Shown here: positions 40,461-48,364 of the stretch, one piece after another
Layout: each line of letters begins with the position of its first letter
How positions within the stretch are numbered: position 1 is the first letter of the stretch
NCBI RefSeq assembly: GCF_928381405.1
Contig: NZ_CAKMSB010000001.1
Coordinates: 1 to 64,000, forward strand
DNA length: 64,000 bases
Source: Rothia nasisuis
Lineage (GTDB): Bacteria > Actinomycetota > Actinomycetes > Actinomycetales > Micrococcaceae
Direction: 5' to 3'
Position numbers and translations under genes: made by a program
Notes under the pieces: generated by a model
The model's input: the letters and a program-made list of their open reading frames with translations, nothing else
Told to the model about the DNA's origin: nothing
Database searches by the model: none

Positions 40461-40563
40461 GAGTCACCTATCTACGAAGAAGTTTCGAAGATATATTCTA
40501 TCGGTTTTGGGCGTGAGGTGAAAGCGTGCCACCGGGCGGGTCAGTTCATCACCCATCACACTA

Positions 40564-40625
40564 TGGACCACTCCATTCTCATGTTGTGGGTAAATTAACA
40601 CGCACAATGAGAATGGGGTGGTCCA
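40564..40625. repeat. Large inverted repeat between uvrA and the metallo-hydrolase
   Basis: TGGACCACTCCATTCTCAT (40564-40582), continuing to TTGTG at 40588, pairs with 40603-40625. There is one mismatch and one extra base over about 24 positions, around a 14-base AT-rich spacer. It lies in a divergent promoter region just before the -10 box of the next gene, so an operator role is more likely than termination. Confidence 0.75.
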
Positions 40626-40642
40626 TGCAAAGGGCTGAACAG

Positions 40643-40648
40643 TAAACT
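40643..40648 (+). promoter_or_regulatory. -10 box for leaderless metallo-hydrolase gene
   Basis: TAAACT lies six bases before ATG 40655, with no ribosome-binding site. It is the same arrangement as at 9194 and 61311. Confidence 0.55.
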
Positions 40649-40654
40649 GGGCTT

Positions 40655-41365
40655 ATGTTTTCCCTGGCCGACACCCTAATATTTGAGTCTGATACCCTGA
40701 CTGTCCGATCAATTTCAGTCTCTGACATGGCGAATAACGTCTACCTCCTGACCAACCGCGCCACCGGCGAGCAGGTGCTGATTGACGCAGCCTACGGCTT
40801 CCCCGCTATCAGACGGTTCGCGGAGGCGGCCCTGGCAGCAGACTCCCCCGCCAATACCGACCGGGCGGGGGCAGGCGTCCTCGCAATCATTACCACCCAC
40901 GCCCACTGGGACCACATTCGTGCCCTACCCGATGCGATAGAAACTTGGGATCCGGTTACCTACTGCGGAGCACCCGATGCTGCCGCCATTGCCGAGCAAG
41001 AAGGTGTGAGAATCGAAGAGCACCTGACTGGCGGTGAGCACCTCACCCTGGCCGGTATTGAGCTGGAGGTCATCACCCTGCGCGGGCATACGCCCGGCTC
41101 GGTGGCGCTAGCTCTGCGGGTTCCTACTGATGAGGGCGCGGACGCTGGTGAGCGGGTTTCGCTCTTCACCGGGGATTCGCTCTTTCCTGGCGGGGTGGGC
41201 AAGACCAACTCTTCCCGGGACTTTGAGCAACTCTTTACCGATGTGTCTGAGCGGATCTTCGACCGCTTCGACGATAACACCCTGGTGCTACCGGGCCACG
41301 GGGATTCCACCACCCTGGGCAAGGAACGCCCCCACTTACCAGAGTGGAAGGAGCGGGGCTGGTAA
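40655..41365 (+). CDS. Metallo-beta-lactamase fold hydrolase (glyoxalase II-like)
   Basis: The 236-residue protein has the metallo-beta-lactamase fold with the metal-binding THAHWDH motif (about 88-94), a second ligand in LRGHTPGSVALAL, the bridging aspartate in FTGDSLFPGGVGKTN, and a final histidine in LVLPGHGDST. This order matches hydroxyacylglutathione-hydrolase-like enzymes. In a mycothiol-using actinobacterium the thiol ester substrate could be a mycothiol adduct, but that is speculation. It is cytoplasmic. The gene appears leaderless and is the only plus-strand gene between uvrA and the thiamine operon. Confidence 0.88.
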   Translation: MFSLADTLIFESDTLTVRSISVSDMANNVYLLTNRATGEQVLIDAAYGFPAIRRFAEAALAADSPANTDRAGAGVLAIITTHAHWDHIRALPDAIETWDPVTYCGAPDAAAIAEQEGVRIEEHLTGGEHLTLAGIELEVITLRGHTPGSVALALRVPTDEGADAGERVSLFTGDSLFPGGVGKTNSSRDFEQLFTDVSERIFDRFDDNTLVLPGHGDSTTLGKERPHLPEWKERGW

Positions 41366-41401
41366 AAGCCCCCACTAGTAAAACCGGTGGGAATGTAATA
41401 C

Positions 41402-41417
41402 ACAAGGTATACCTTGT
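41402..41417. promoter_or_regulatory. Perfect 16-base palindrome at the thiM promoter
   Basis: ACAAGGTATACCTTGT is a perfect palindrome whose right end overlaps the -35 box at 41414. It is a candidate repressor site for the thiamine operon, acting in addition to the downstream riboswitch. The regulator is unknown. Confidence 0.6.
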
Positions 41418-41442
41418 CGCTCACCGGTCAACTTGTTAGCAT
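41414..41442 (+). promoter_or_regulatory. Promoter of the thiamine operon
   Basis: TTGTCG (41414-41419), a 17-base spacer and TAGCAT (41437-41442) predict a start near 41450, just before the riboswitch begins. Confidence 0.6.
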
Positions 41443-41455
41443 GAACCTTACAACT

Positions 41456-41551
41456 GGTTTGGGGTGCTTCTACTCCCGATTCTTTTCGGGCGTACGGGGC
41501 TGAGAACACACCCACTGAACCTGCTCTAGTTAGAACTAGCGAAGGGAAACC
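41456..41551 (+). promoter_or_regulatory. TPP (THI-box) riboswitch
   Basis: The conserved THI-box blocks are present in order: GGGGTGC, a variable stem with CCCGA/TCGGG, GGGGCTGAGAACACACCC, ACTGAACCTG, and AACTAGCGAAGGGAAA. P1 is GGTTT (41456-41460) pairing with AAACC (41547-41551). The ribosome-binding GAAGGG (41541-41546) lies inside the conserved aptamer, six bases before thiM ATG. Ligand binding should therefore hide it and block translation directly. Confidence 0.95.
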
Positions 41552-41552
41552 C

Positions 41553-42428
41553 ATGCAGGAGCATGCCTCTATTTCCGCGCGCCTCAACGCGCCCTCTGAC
41601 TCAACCACCGACGTCCTTGCAGCAATTACAGCGGTGCGAACCGGCACTCCTTTGGTCCAGTGCCTGACCAACGCTGTCGTCAGTAACATCACGGCCAACG
41701 CCCTGCTGGCAGCGGGTGCAACCCCGGCTATGTGCGATACACCGGCAGAATCCTATGATTTTGCTCGGATTGCCACCGGTGTGCTGGTGAACGGTGGCAC
41801 CCCCAGCGCCGAACAGTACGAGGGAATGCGCCGAGCCATTGCCGGAGCCAACGACGCGGGAACCCCCTGGGTGCTGGACCCCGTTGCAGCCGGGGCCCTC
41901 ACGGCCCGCACCGACTTCTACCGGGAGGTAGTGCACCTCTCCCCCGCCGTGATTCGAGGCAATGCTTCAGAGATTGGGGTGCTGGCAGGTAGCAGTACGG
42001 GCGGACGCGGGGTAGACGCAACCGATAAGGCTGAGGACGTACTCGCCGCCGCTCGCGCGCTGAGCAAGCAGAACGGTGCTACGGTTGCTATCAGCGGGGA
42101 GGTTGACTATGTCGTCACCGGTGACCGGGTGACGGCTGTGGAGGGCGGCCACCCCACCATGGCGCAGGTCATTGGAACCGGTTGCTTCTTAGGGGCCTTG
42201 GTCGCCGCCTATGCCGGGGCGGCACAGGCAGAGGGTCTAGAGCGCCACGATGCTGTGGTCGCAGCCCACGCCCATACGGCAGCTGCCGGTTCAGTTGCCG
42301 GCGGTCTCTACCCCGCCAAACCAGGCTCCTTCGCGCTAGCCTGGCTAGATGCCCTGGCAGAACTGAGTGCTGAGCACATTCTTGAGCGGGTCAGCCTGCG
42401 GGAACTAAAGGCAGGTGGGCAGGCATGA
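41553..42428 (+). CDS. thiM: Hydroxyethylthiazole kinase ThiM
   Basis: ThiM phosphorylates 4-methyl-5-(2-hydroxyethyl)thiazole, salvaging the thiazole half of thiamine. The 291-residue protein shows the family blocks QCLTNAVVSNITANALLAAG (about 33-52), PAMCDTPAE, WVLDPVAAGALTARTDF, IRGNASEIGVLAG (about 134-146) and the ribokinase-like GTGCFLGALVAAY anion hole (about 209-221). It is directly preceded by the TPP riboswitch and overlaps the next gene by four bases (ATGA). With ThiE, ThiD and TenA in the next protein, the operon covers salvage of both thiamine halves rather than full synthesis. Confidence 0.96.
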   Translation: MQEHASISARLNAPSDSTTDVLAAITAVRTGTPLVQCLTNAVVSNITANALLAAGATPAMCDTPAESYDFARIATGVLVNGGTPSAEQYEGMRRAIAGANDAGTPWVLDPVAAGALTARTDFYREVVHLSPAVIRGNASEIGVLAGSSTGGRGVDATDKAEDVLAAARALSKQNGATVAISGEVDYVVTGDRVTAVEGGHPTMAQVIGTGCFLGALVAAYAGAAQAEGLERHDAVVAAHAHTAAAGSVAGGLYPAKPGSFALAWLDALAELSAEHILERVSLRELKAGGQA

Positions 42429-44635
42429 CGGTTCCCCCTACCGACCGCGCATCTGTTGACTGGTCACTCTACCTGGTCACAGACCCGTCCTTCCACCCTG
42501 CCGAACACCTGACCAACCACGTTCTGCGGGCCATCAAGGGTGGGGTAAGCGTGGTGCAGCTTCGCGATAAGCAGGCCAGTGACGAGCAGCTGGAAGTTCA
42601 GGCCCGTGCTCTAGCCCGCGCTGTGGGCGGACGGGTGCCGATTTTCGTGAACGACCGGGTGCAGCTTGCTCACACGCTGGGTCTGCACCTGCATATTGGG
42701 CAGTCCGATATGCCCTATGTTCAGGCCCGTCAGCTCCTACCGGAGTATCTGATGATTGGTCTGTCAATTGAGAACCTCGACCAGCTAGAGCGCTGTATCG
42801 CCCAGTGCGCAGCGGCCGGGGTGCGGCTACCCGATGTTGTGGGCCTTGGCCCGTTGGCAGAGACACCCACCAAACCCAATGCCGCACCGGCTCTGGGAAT
42901 CTCGGGTATCACCGAACTGGCCCAACGGGCGTCCGAAGCGGGCATCGCAAGCGTAGCTATCGGCGGTATTCAGGTTGAAAATGCGGCCGAACTTGCTGCC
43001 ACCGGGGTGAACGGAATCTGCGTGGTCTCTGCCCTTATGGGAGCATCTGATCCAGAGCAGACAGCTGCTCGGTTGCGCAGGCTCTTTACGGGGGTAAGTT
43101 CCCAGCACTCCCGCCCCGTTCCCAATATTCTTTCTATCGCCGGTACCGACCCCAGCGGCGGGGCAGGTGCATCAGCCGACCTGAAATCCATTGCAGCAGC
43201 AGGTGGCTATGGAATGAGCGCTATTACCGCCCTAGTGGCCCAAAATACCGTGGGGGTCCGAGTCATTGAGGTTCCGCCCACTGACTTTTTACGGGCCCAG
43301 CTTGATGCGGTAAGTGACGATGTGCGCATTGACGCCGTCAAAATTGGCATGCTGGGGTCGGTGGACATTATTGATACGGTAGCCGCCTGGCTCGACGATA
43401 ACCCCCAGCAGGCTGTGGTCCTTGATCCGGTGATGATTGCTACCAGCGGCGACCGACTTCTTGAGACCGCCGCAGAACAGGCCCTGCGTGACTTCTCCCA
43501 CCGGGCCACGGTGCTCACCCCTAATACCCCGGAGCTTGCGATCCTGGCTCAGGAGCAGCCACCGGCCACCTGGGATGAAGCCTGCCACATGGCTCGGCGG
43601 GTTGCTGCCCGGTATGGGGCTGCCCTTATCGTCAAGAGCGGGCATTTAACCGGTTCTGAGGCCGGGAACGCGGTGGTCACAGCTGACGGGGTACAGGCGG
43701 TCTTTAGCAGGCAACGCCTTGCCACCGCTAACACGCACGGCACGGGCTGCTCCCTATCGTCCGCGTTGGCCACTCGCCTGGGGGCGGGTGACACCCTCGA
43801 AGAAGCGCTCTCCTGGGTCACTGCCTGGTTACACGGGGCTATCGCTACCAGCGACCGCTTGCAGGTGGGGGCCGGTCACGGCCCGGTCAACCACTTCTGG
43901 AACCTGTGGGCAGGCTCCGCTGCCGATACCACCCCGGTTCCTCTGGGTGCTTTTGCGGACGCCACCGCCCCGGCTCCCCTGATTCCGGCAGCTGGCCCGC
44001 ACACCGCAGCCCTCTGGGAACTGACCGGCGGCATCTGGGAGCGCATCACGGCCTTTCCCTTTATCCGCCAGCTAGCCGATGGAACGCTATCGGCTGAAGA
44101 TTTCACCTTCTATCAGGATCAAGATGCCCTCTATCTGCGGGAATACTCAAGGGCCCTGGCCCTCCTGAGCGCCAAAGCTCCCACCTCCGAGCAGCAGGTC
44201 TTCTGGGCGCGCGGGGCAGCAGAATGTATCACGGTCGAATCCCTGCTCCACGGGGACTGGCTGGGCGCTGACTACGTTTCTGCAGGCCCGTCCCCGGTCA
44301 CGCGAGCCTACACCGACTTTCTTACAGCCGCTGCCGGGGTACAGGACTATGCTATCGCAGCAGCAGCCGTCCTACCCTGCTACTGGCTCTATGCAGAAAT
44401 CGGTGAACTTCTCGCAGCTGCCAACACACCCAACCACCCCTACACTGCCTGGTTAAGCATGTACGGGTCAGCAGACTTTAGGGCCTCGGTCGAACAGGCC
44501 CTAGCCTACATAGAGGCAGCTCTCGAAGTAGCATCACCACAGGTCCGTTCTCTCGCTACGCAGGCCTACCAGCAGGCGTCCGCCCACGAACTGCATTTCT
44601 TCGACCAGGCACACCGCCGCACACTTTCTGTTTGA
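42425..44635 (+). CDS. Trifunctional ThiE-ThiD-TenA fusion
   Basis: The 736-residue protein joins three thiamine enzymes. Residues about 1-220 are ThiE (thiamine-phosphate synthase), with VVQLRDKQASD, the diphosphate-binding VGLGPLAETPTKPNA and AIGGIQVENA. Residues about 232-495 are ThiD (HMP/HMP-P kinase), with SIAGTDPSGGAGASADLKS, LDPVMIATSG and the NTHGTGCSLSSALA anion hole. Residues about 520-736 are TenA (aminopyrimidine aminohydrolase), with FTFYQDQDALYLREYSRAL, a cysteine in VLPCYWLYAEIGE and a C-terminal HELHFFDQAHRR supplying the glutamate. It overlaps thiM by four bases and is under the TPP riboswitch. ThiE-ThiD and ThiD-TenA fusions are known; the triple form is less common. Confidence 0.95.
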   Translation: MTVPPTDRASVDWSLYLVTDPSFHPAEHLTNHVLRAIKGGVSVVQLRDKQASDEQLEVQARALARAVGGRVPIFVNDRVQLAHTLGLHLHIGQSDMPYVQARQLLPEYLMIGLSIENLDQLERCIAQCAAAGVRLPDVVGLGPLAETPTKPNAAPALGISGITELAQRASEAGIASVAIGGIQVENAAELAATGVNGICVVSALMGASDPEQTAARLRRLFTGVSSQHSRPVPNILSIAGTDPSGGAGASADLKSIAAAGGYGMSAITALVAQNTVGVRVIEVPPTDFLRAQLDAVSDDVRIDAVKIGMLGSVDIIDTVAAWLDDNPQQAVVLDPVMIATSGDRLLETAAEQALRDFSHRATVLTPNTPELAILAQEQPPATWDEACHMARRVAARYGAALIVKSGHLTGSEAGNAVVTADGVQAVFSRQRLATANTHGTGCSLSSALATRLGAGDTLEEALSWVTAWLHGAIATSDRLQVGAGHGPVNHFWNLWAGSAADTTPVPLGAFADATAPAPLIPAAGPHTAALWELTGGIWERITAFPFIRQLADGTLSAEDFTFYQDQDALYLREYSRALALLSAKAPTSEQQVFWARGAAECITVESLLHGDWLGADYVSAGPSPVTRAYTDFLTAAAGVQDYAIAAAAVLPCYWLYAEIGELLAAANTPNHPYTAWLSMYGSADFRASVEQALAYIEAALEVASPQVRSLATQAYQQASAHELHFFDQAHRRTLSV

Positions 44636-44750
44636 CAGCTCTAGGTCAGCGACGGATGATGACTATGGGCCCTACCACGGGGCGCGGCCCCTCCCGCACC
44701 TTGCAGTTTTGCCGCTGGGCGGGAGTACGAAACCGACAGAAAGATGTGAG

Positions 44751-46463
44751 ATGACCTCCCCAGCAAACCCAGGAGCCCACCAGCAGGCCCTCGATGCTTT
44801 CAAAGGCATTGTGGGGGCAGACAACGTGCTGACTTCAGAACGCGCCACCATGCCCTACAGCAAGGGCTACCGCTTTGGCGGCGGGCCTCTCCTTGCGGTG
44901 CTACGCCCCACAACCCTGGTGCAGATGTGGAAGGCTCTACAGGTCTGCGTCAATCACAACTTTATGGTGATTCCCCAGGCCTCCAACACCGGTCTAACCG
45001 GCGGGTCTGGCCCGGGCTTCCAGGACTACGATCGCCCTATCGTCCTGATGTCCACCCATCTCATCAACCAGGTTCACCTGATTAATGACGCCTACGAGGC
45101 TATATCCCTAGCCGGTGCTACCCTGACCCACTTGACTGAAGAACTCACCCCGCACGGCCGTGAGCCACACTCAGTCATCGGGTCAACCTCCATCGGTGCT
45201 TCGGTCATCGGCGGCATCGCCAACAACTCCGGTGGCAGCCAAATCCGTAAGGGCCCGGCCTTCACTCGCGAAGCCATCTACGCCCGCGTCACCGTAGAGG
45301 GTAAGGTCGAACTGGTCAACTATCTGGGGATTGCCCTGGGCGATGACCCGGAGGTAGCCCTCGATAAGCTACAGCGCGGCGACTGGTCACCGGCGGACGT
45401 CACCCCCGCCCCAGAAGACACCAGCGAGACCGAATACGCTGAGCACCTGCGGAAGGTTGAGCCCACCCCGGCCCGGTACAACGCAAACCCCAAGTACCTT
45501 TTCGAAGCCTCCGGATCAGCAGGTAAGATCCTTATTTTTGCAGTCCGAACCCGCACCTACCCGCTGGAGAAGAATCCCACCACCTTCTATATCGGTACCC
45601 ATACCCCGCAGGAACTTGAGGGAATCCGCCGCCTCTTCCTGAGCGCTGATATGCCCCTGCCGATTGCCGCTGAATACATGGGTCGCACCGCCTTTGACCT
45701 GGCAGAAAAGTACGGCAAGGACACCTACGTCTTCCTCAAGCATCTGAGCCCTAAGGTTCAGACCCGCATGTTTGCCTTCAAGACCTGGGCCAACGGGGTC
45801 TTTGGAAAGGTTCCAGGCCTCGGCCCCACCTTTGCCGATACCGTCTCACAAAGAGCTTTTGATCTGGTCCCCAGTCAGCTACCCCAACGCCTGTTGGACT
45901 ACCGCAACCGCTTTGAGCACCACCTCCAGCTCACGGTGAGCGCCGCTCAGGCAGCCGAGAGTGAGGCCATGCTCAAGGCCTTCTTCGGCCAGGAAGGCCA
46001 CACCGGCGATTTCTTCATCTGCACCGCGGACGAGGCCAAGAGCGCTACCCTCAACCGTTTTGGTGCTGCCAGTGCCGCCACCCGCTACGCCAGCATGAAG
46101 CGCAAGGAGCTGGGCGAGTTGATTCCCATCGACGTTGCCCTGCGCCGGGACGACTGGGATTGGCTGGAAGTCCTGCCCCCAGAGATCGCTGACCAGCTCG
46201 ATACCGCAGCCTACTACGGTCATTTCTTCTGCCACGTCATGCACCAGGACTACGTTGCGAAAAAGGGCGTTGACCCCCATAAGCTGCACGATGACATCCA
46301 AGAACTGCTCGAGACTCGCGGTGCCAAGCTACCGGCTGAGCACAACTACGGGCGTCTCTACCGCATGCCCGAGGCCATGGTGGAGCACTTTAAGGAGCTT
46401 GACCCCACCAACACCTTCAACGCCGGTATCGGTGGCACCTCCCCCAAGAGGGACTGGGCCTAG
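44751..46463 (+). CDS. dld: Quinone-dependent D-lactate dehydrogenase
   Basis: Dld is a peripheral membrane FAD enzyme that oxidises D-lactate to pyruvate and passes electrons to quinone. The 570-residue length fits the Dld family. The N-terminal FAD domain has PQASNTGLTGGSGP (about 79-92), STHLINQVHLIND and EPHSVIGSTSIGASVIGGIA. A catalytic-type domain follows, and the C-terminal part contains HNYGRLYRMPEAM and NTFNAGIGG. The frame is open from 44709, but ATG 44751 is the conserved-looking start. It stands alone on its strand between the thiamine genes and a peptidase. An imperfect stem around GTGGTTTTT/AAAAACCA near 46538-46570 follows it. Confidence 0.93.
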   Translation: MTSPANPGAHQQALDAFKGIVGADNVLTSERATMPYSKGYRFGGGPLLAVLRPTTLVQMWKALQVCVNHNFMVIPQASNTGLTGGSGPGFQDYDRPIVLMSTHLINQVHLINDAYEAISLAGATLTHLTEELTPHGREPHSVIGSTSIGASVIGGIANNSGGSQIRKGPAFTREAIYARVTVEGKVELVNYLGIALGDDPEVALDKLQRGDWSPADVTPAPEDTSETEYAEHLRKVEPTPARYNANPKYLFEASGSAGKILIFAVRTRTYPLEKNPTTFYIGTHTPQELEGIRRLFLSADMPLPIAAEYMGRTAFDLAEKYGKDTYVFLKHLSPKVQTRMFAFKTWANGVFGKVPGLGPTFADTVSQRAFDLVPSQLPQRLLDYRNRFEHHLQLTVSAAQAAESEAMLKAFFGQEGHTGDFFICTADEAKSATLNRFGAASAATRYASMKRKELGELIPIDVALRRDDWDWLEVLPPEIADQLDTAAYYGHFFCHVMHQDYVAKKGVDPHKLHDDIQELLETRGAKLPAEHNYGRLYRMPEAMVEHFKELDPTNTFNAGIGGTSPKRDWA

Positions 46464-46642
46464 CAGCCTCGTATCCGCCTGTAGGAGGTGGCAGGTTCAC
46501 CCTGACGGCTGATTTCTTAAGACAGGTGTGAGACTACAGTGGTTTTTACAGACACATAAAAACCATTCTCACCTAATCGGTTGGTGAGCCTGCGTTTGTT
46601 ACAGCGCAGGCCCGCACAACCGGTCACAGAAAGAAGACAACC

Positions 46643-48265
46643 GTGACCACCCTAATCCCCCGCTCCGGCCGCCGTCGTTCCATCTACCTGACCACGGCCG
46701 TCCTCACCACCAGCGCCCTGGCACTGGCAGGCTGTAGCCTCAGCGTCCCTTCAGACCAGCAACCCTCAGACCAGGTTATCGCCCCAGCCTCTGATCGTGC
46801 CCACGGGGCCACCTGGCAGCGGGAAAACTTTGAGAACTTCTACGAGCAGACCATCAGCTGGGGTGAATGCACAGCCGAGCACAGCGGATTCTCACCCGAG
46901 AACGAAGAGTTACTGAAAGAAACCGGCTTTGACTACGCCAACTACCAGTGCGGTACCGTCACTGCTCCACTGAACTGGGGAGAGCCCGACGATAACCGCA
47001 CCGTCGAGCTGGCCGTCAGCCGTACTGTGTCAACAGGCGGCCAGCAGATGCCCCTCTTTACCAATCCCGGCGGGCCCGGCATCGGTGGAATTCAGCACGC
47101 TATGTCGCTGGCAACCGACCCCTCCTTTGCCCCCGTGCTGGAAAGCCACCAACTCTGGGGTTTTGACCCCCGCGGTATAGGGGCCTCCTCCCCCGTCACC
47201 TGTGAGTCTGATTCTGAGGTGGCTGCTGTGCAGCTAGCCGAGTGCGCCGCCAGTTCGGAGGTTGCCAACTACATGGGCACCTCCCAGGTGGCCCGCGACA
47301 TGGAACTTCTGCGCTCCCTGGCCGGTGGTGAGCGCCTTGACTATCTGGGCTATTCCTACGGAACCATGCTGGGGGCCACCTACGCTACTCTCTTCCCCGA
47401 GAAGGCCGGACGCATGGTGCTCGACTCGGCTGAAAACGCCCAGTGGGGAGCTCTGACCCACAACTACGACCAGATGGTGGCCGTGTCTAAAGCTGTGGGC
47501 GCTCTAGCAGACCGTTGCTCTGAGCTCACCACCGCAGAGGGGCAAGCGGTGACCTGCCCCTTCACCAGCGAGCGCCAGATGCTGGACTATCAAAAGTCCC
47601 TGACTGATAAGCCCCTGGTCGCCAGTGACGGCACCGAGATTGCCGGTTCTGAGCTGCGGGACTACCTGACCAGCCAGCTCTACGGGCCGGACGTAATGCA
47701 GGGTGACGGCCTGGACCTGCTGGGTAAGGCTAAGGCTGGGGACAAAGAGTCCATTGATACCCTGGCTGAAATGATTGCCTCTAATAGCGCTGAGATTGAT
47801 ACAGCGGGTCAGCTGGTGGTCTGCCCTTCTAAGCCCAAGACCCCCGATGTGCAGGCCCTGCTCGCCCACATGAAGGAGGTGGGCGTACCCGAGTTCATCG
47901 GCGGCCCCGAGATCACCGATGAGGTGCTAACTGAGTTGACCGAGTTCGACTGCGCGGTTTTGCCCGCGACCGGCACCGATATTACGACCTCTTTTGATGC
48001 TTCCAAGGTGTCAACCGACCTGCTGGTCATTGGTATTACCGGCGATCACGCCACCCCCTACCAGCACGGCAAGGAGCTGGCCCGTCAGCTGGGGAAGGCG
48101 TCCTTCGTAACGTTAGAGGGAGCGGGGCACGGGGCGTCCTTCTCGGGTCGCTCTACCTGCGTCGATGAGCTGGCAACCGCCTACCTGGTGGAGGGCACCG
48201 TACCCAAGGACGGGACGGTGTGCCAGCCCGATGAGTTCGGGGCTGAAGGTTCTGAACAAGAGTAA
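46643..48265 (+). CDS. Secreted alpha/beta-hydrolase lipoprotein (tripeptidyl aminopeptidase type)
   Basis: The 540-residue protein has an N-terminal arginine-rich signal peptide ending in the lipobox LALAGC (Cys 31), so it should be a lipoprotein on the outer face of the membrane. The hydrolase domain follows the SlpD/SlpE and tripeptidyl-aminopeptidase pattern. It shows FTNPGGPGIGG (oxyanion region, about 139-149), the nucleophile in LGYSYGTMLG (Ser 238), and a TAP-like C-terminal domain with GDHATPYQHG and EGAGHGASFSG supplying the acid and histidine. The GTG start has AGAAAGAAG upstream. It probably trims peptides for uptake. It converges on fhs through hairpin H3. Confidence 0.88.
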   Translation: MTTLIPRSGRRRSIYLTTAVLTTSALALAGCSLSVPSDQQPSDQVIAPASDRAHGATWQRENFENFYEQTISWGECTAEHSGFSPENEELLKETGFDYANYQCGTVTAPLNWGEPDDNRTVELAVSRTVSTGGQQMPLFTNPGGPGIGGIQHAMSLATDPSFAPVLESHQLWGFDPRGIGASSPVTCESDSEVAAVQLAECAASSEVANYMGTSQVARDMELLRSLAGGERLDYLGYSYGTMLGATYATLFPEKAGRMVLDSAENAQWGALTHNYDQMVAVSKAVGALADRCSELTTAEGQAVTCPFTSERQMLDYQKSLTDKPLVASDGTEIAGSELRDYLTSQLYGPDVMQGDGLDLLGKAKAGDKESIDTLAEMIASNSAEIDTAGQLVVCPSKPKTPDVQALLAHMKEVGVPEFIGGPEITDEVLTELTEFDCAVLPATGTDITTSFDASKVSTDLLVIGITGDHATPYQHGKELARQLGKASFVTLEGAGHGASFSGRSTCVDELATAYLVEGTVPKDGTVCQPDEFGAEGSEQE

Positions 48266-48284
48266 ATAAAGCCCTCAACAGGAA

Positions 48285-48347
48285 AGGTACCAGCTAACTC
48301 GGTTATACCCACCTAGTTCGTGGGTATAACCGATGTAGCTGGTACCT
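48285..48347. repeat. Palindromic hairpin H3 (28-base arms)
   Basis: Arms 48285-48312 and 48320-48347 pair at 26 of 28 positions around CTAGTTC, with the same ACCCAC/GTGGGT closing block as H1 and H2, but mostly different outer stem bases. It lies between the convergent peptidase and fhs stops and probably ends both transcripts. Confidence 0.85.
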
Positions 48348-48364
48348 ACCTCTTTAAGACCGGG

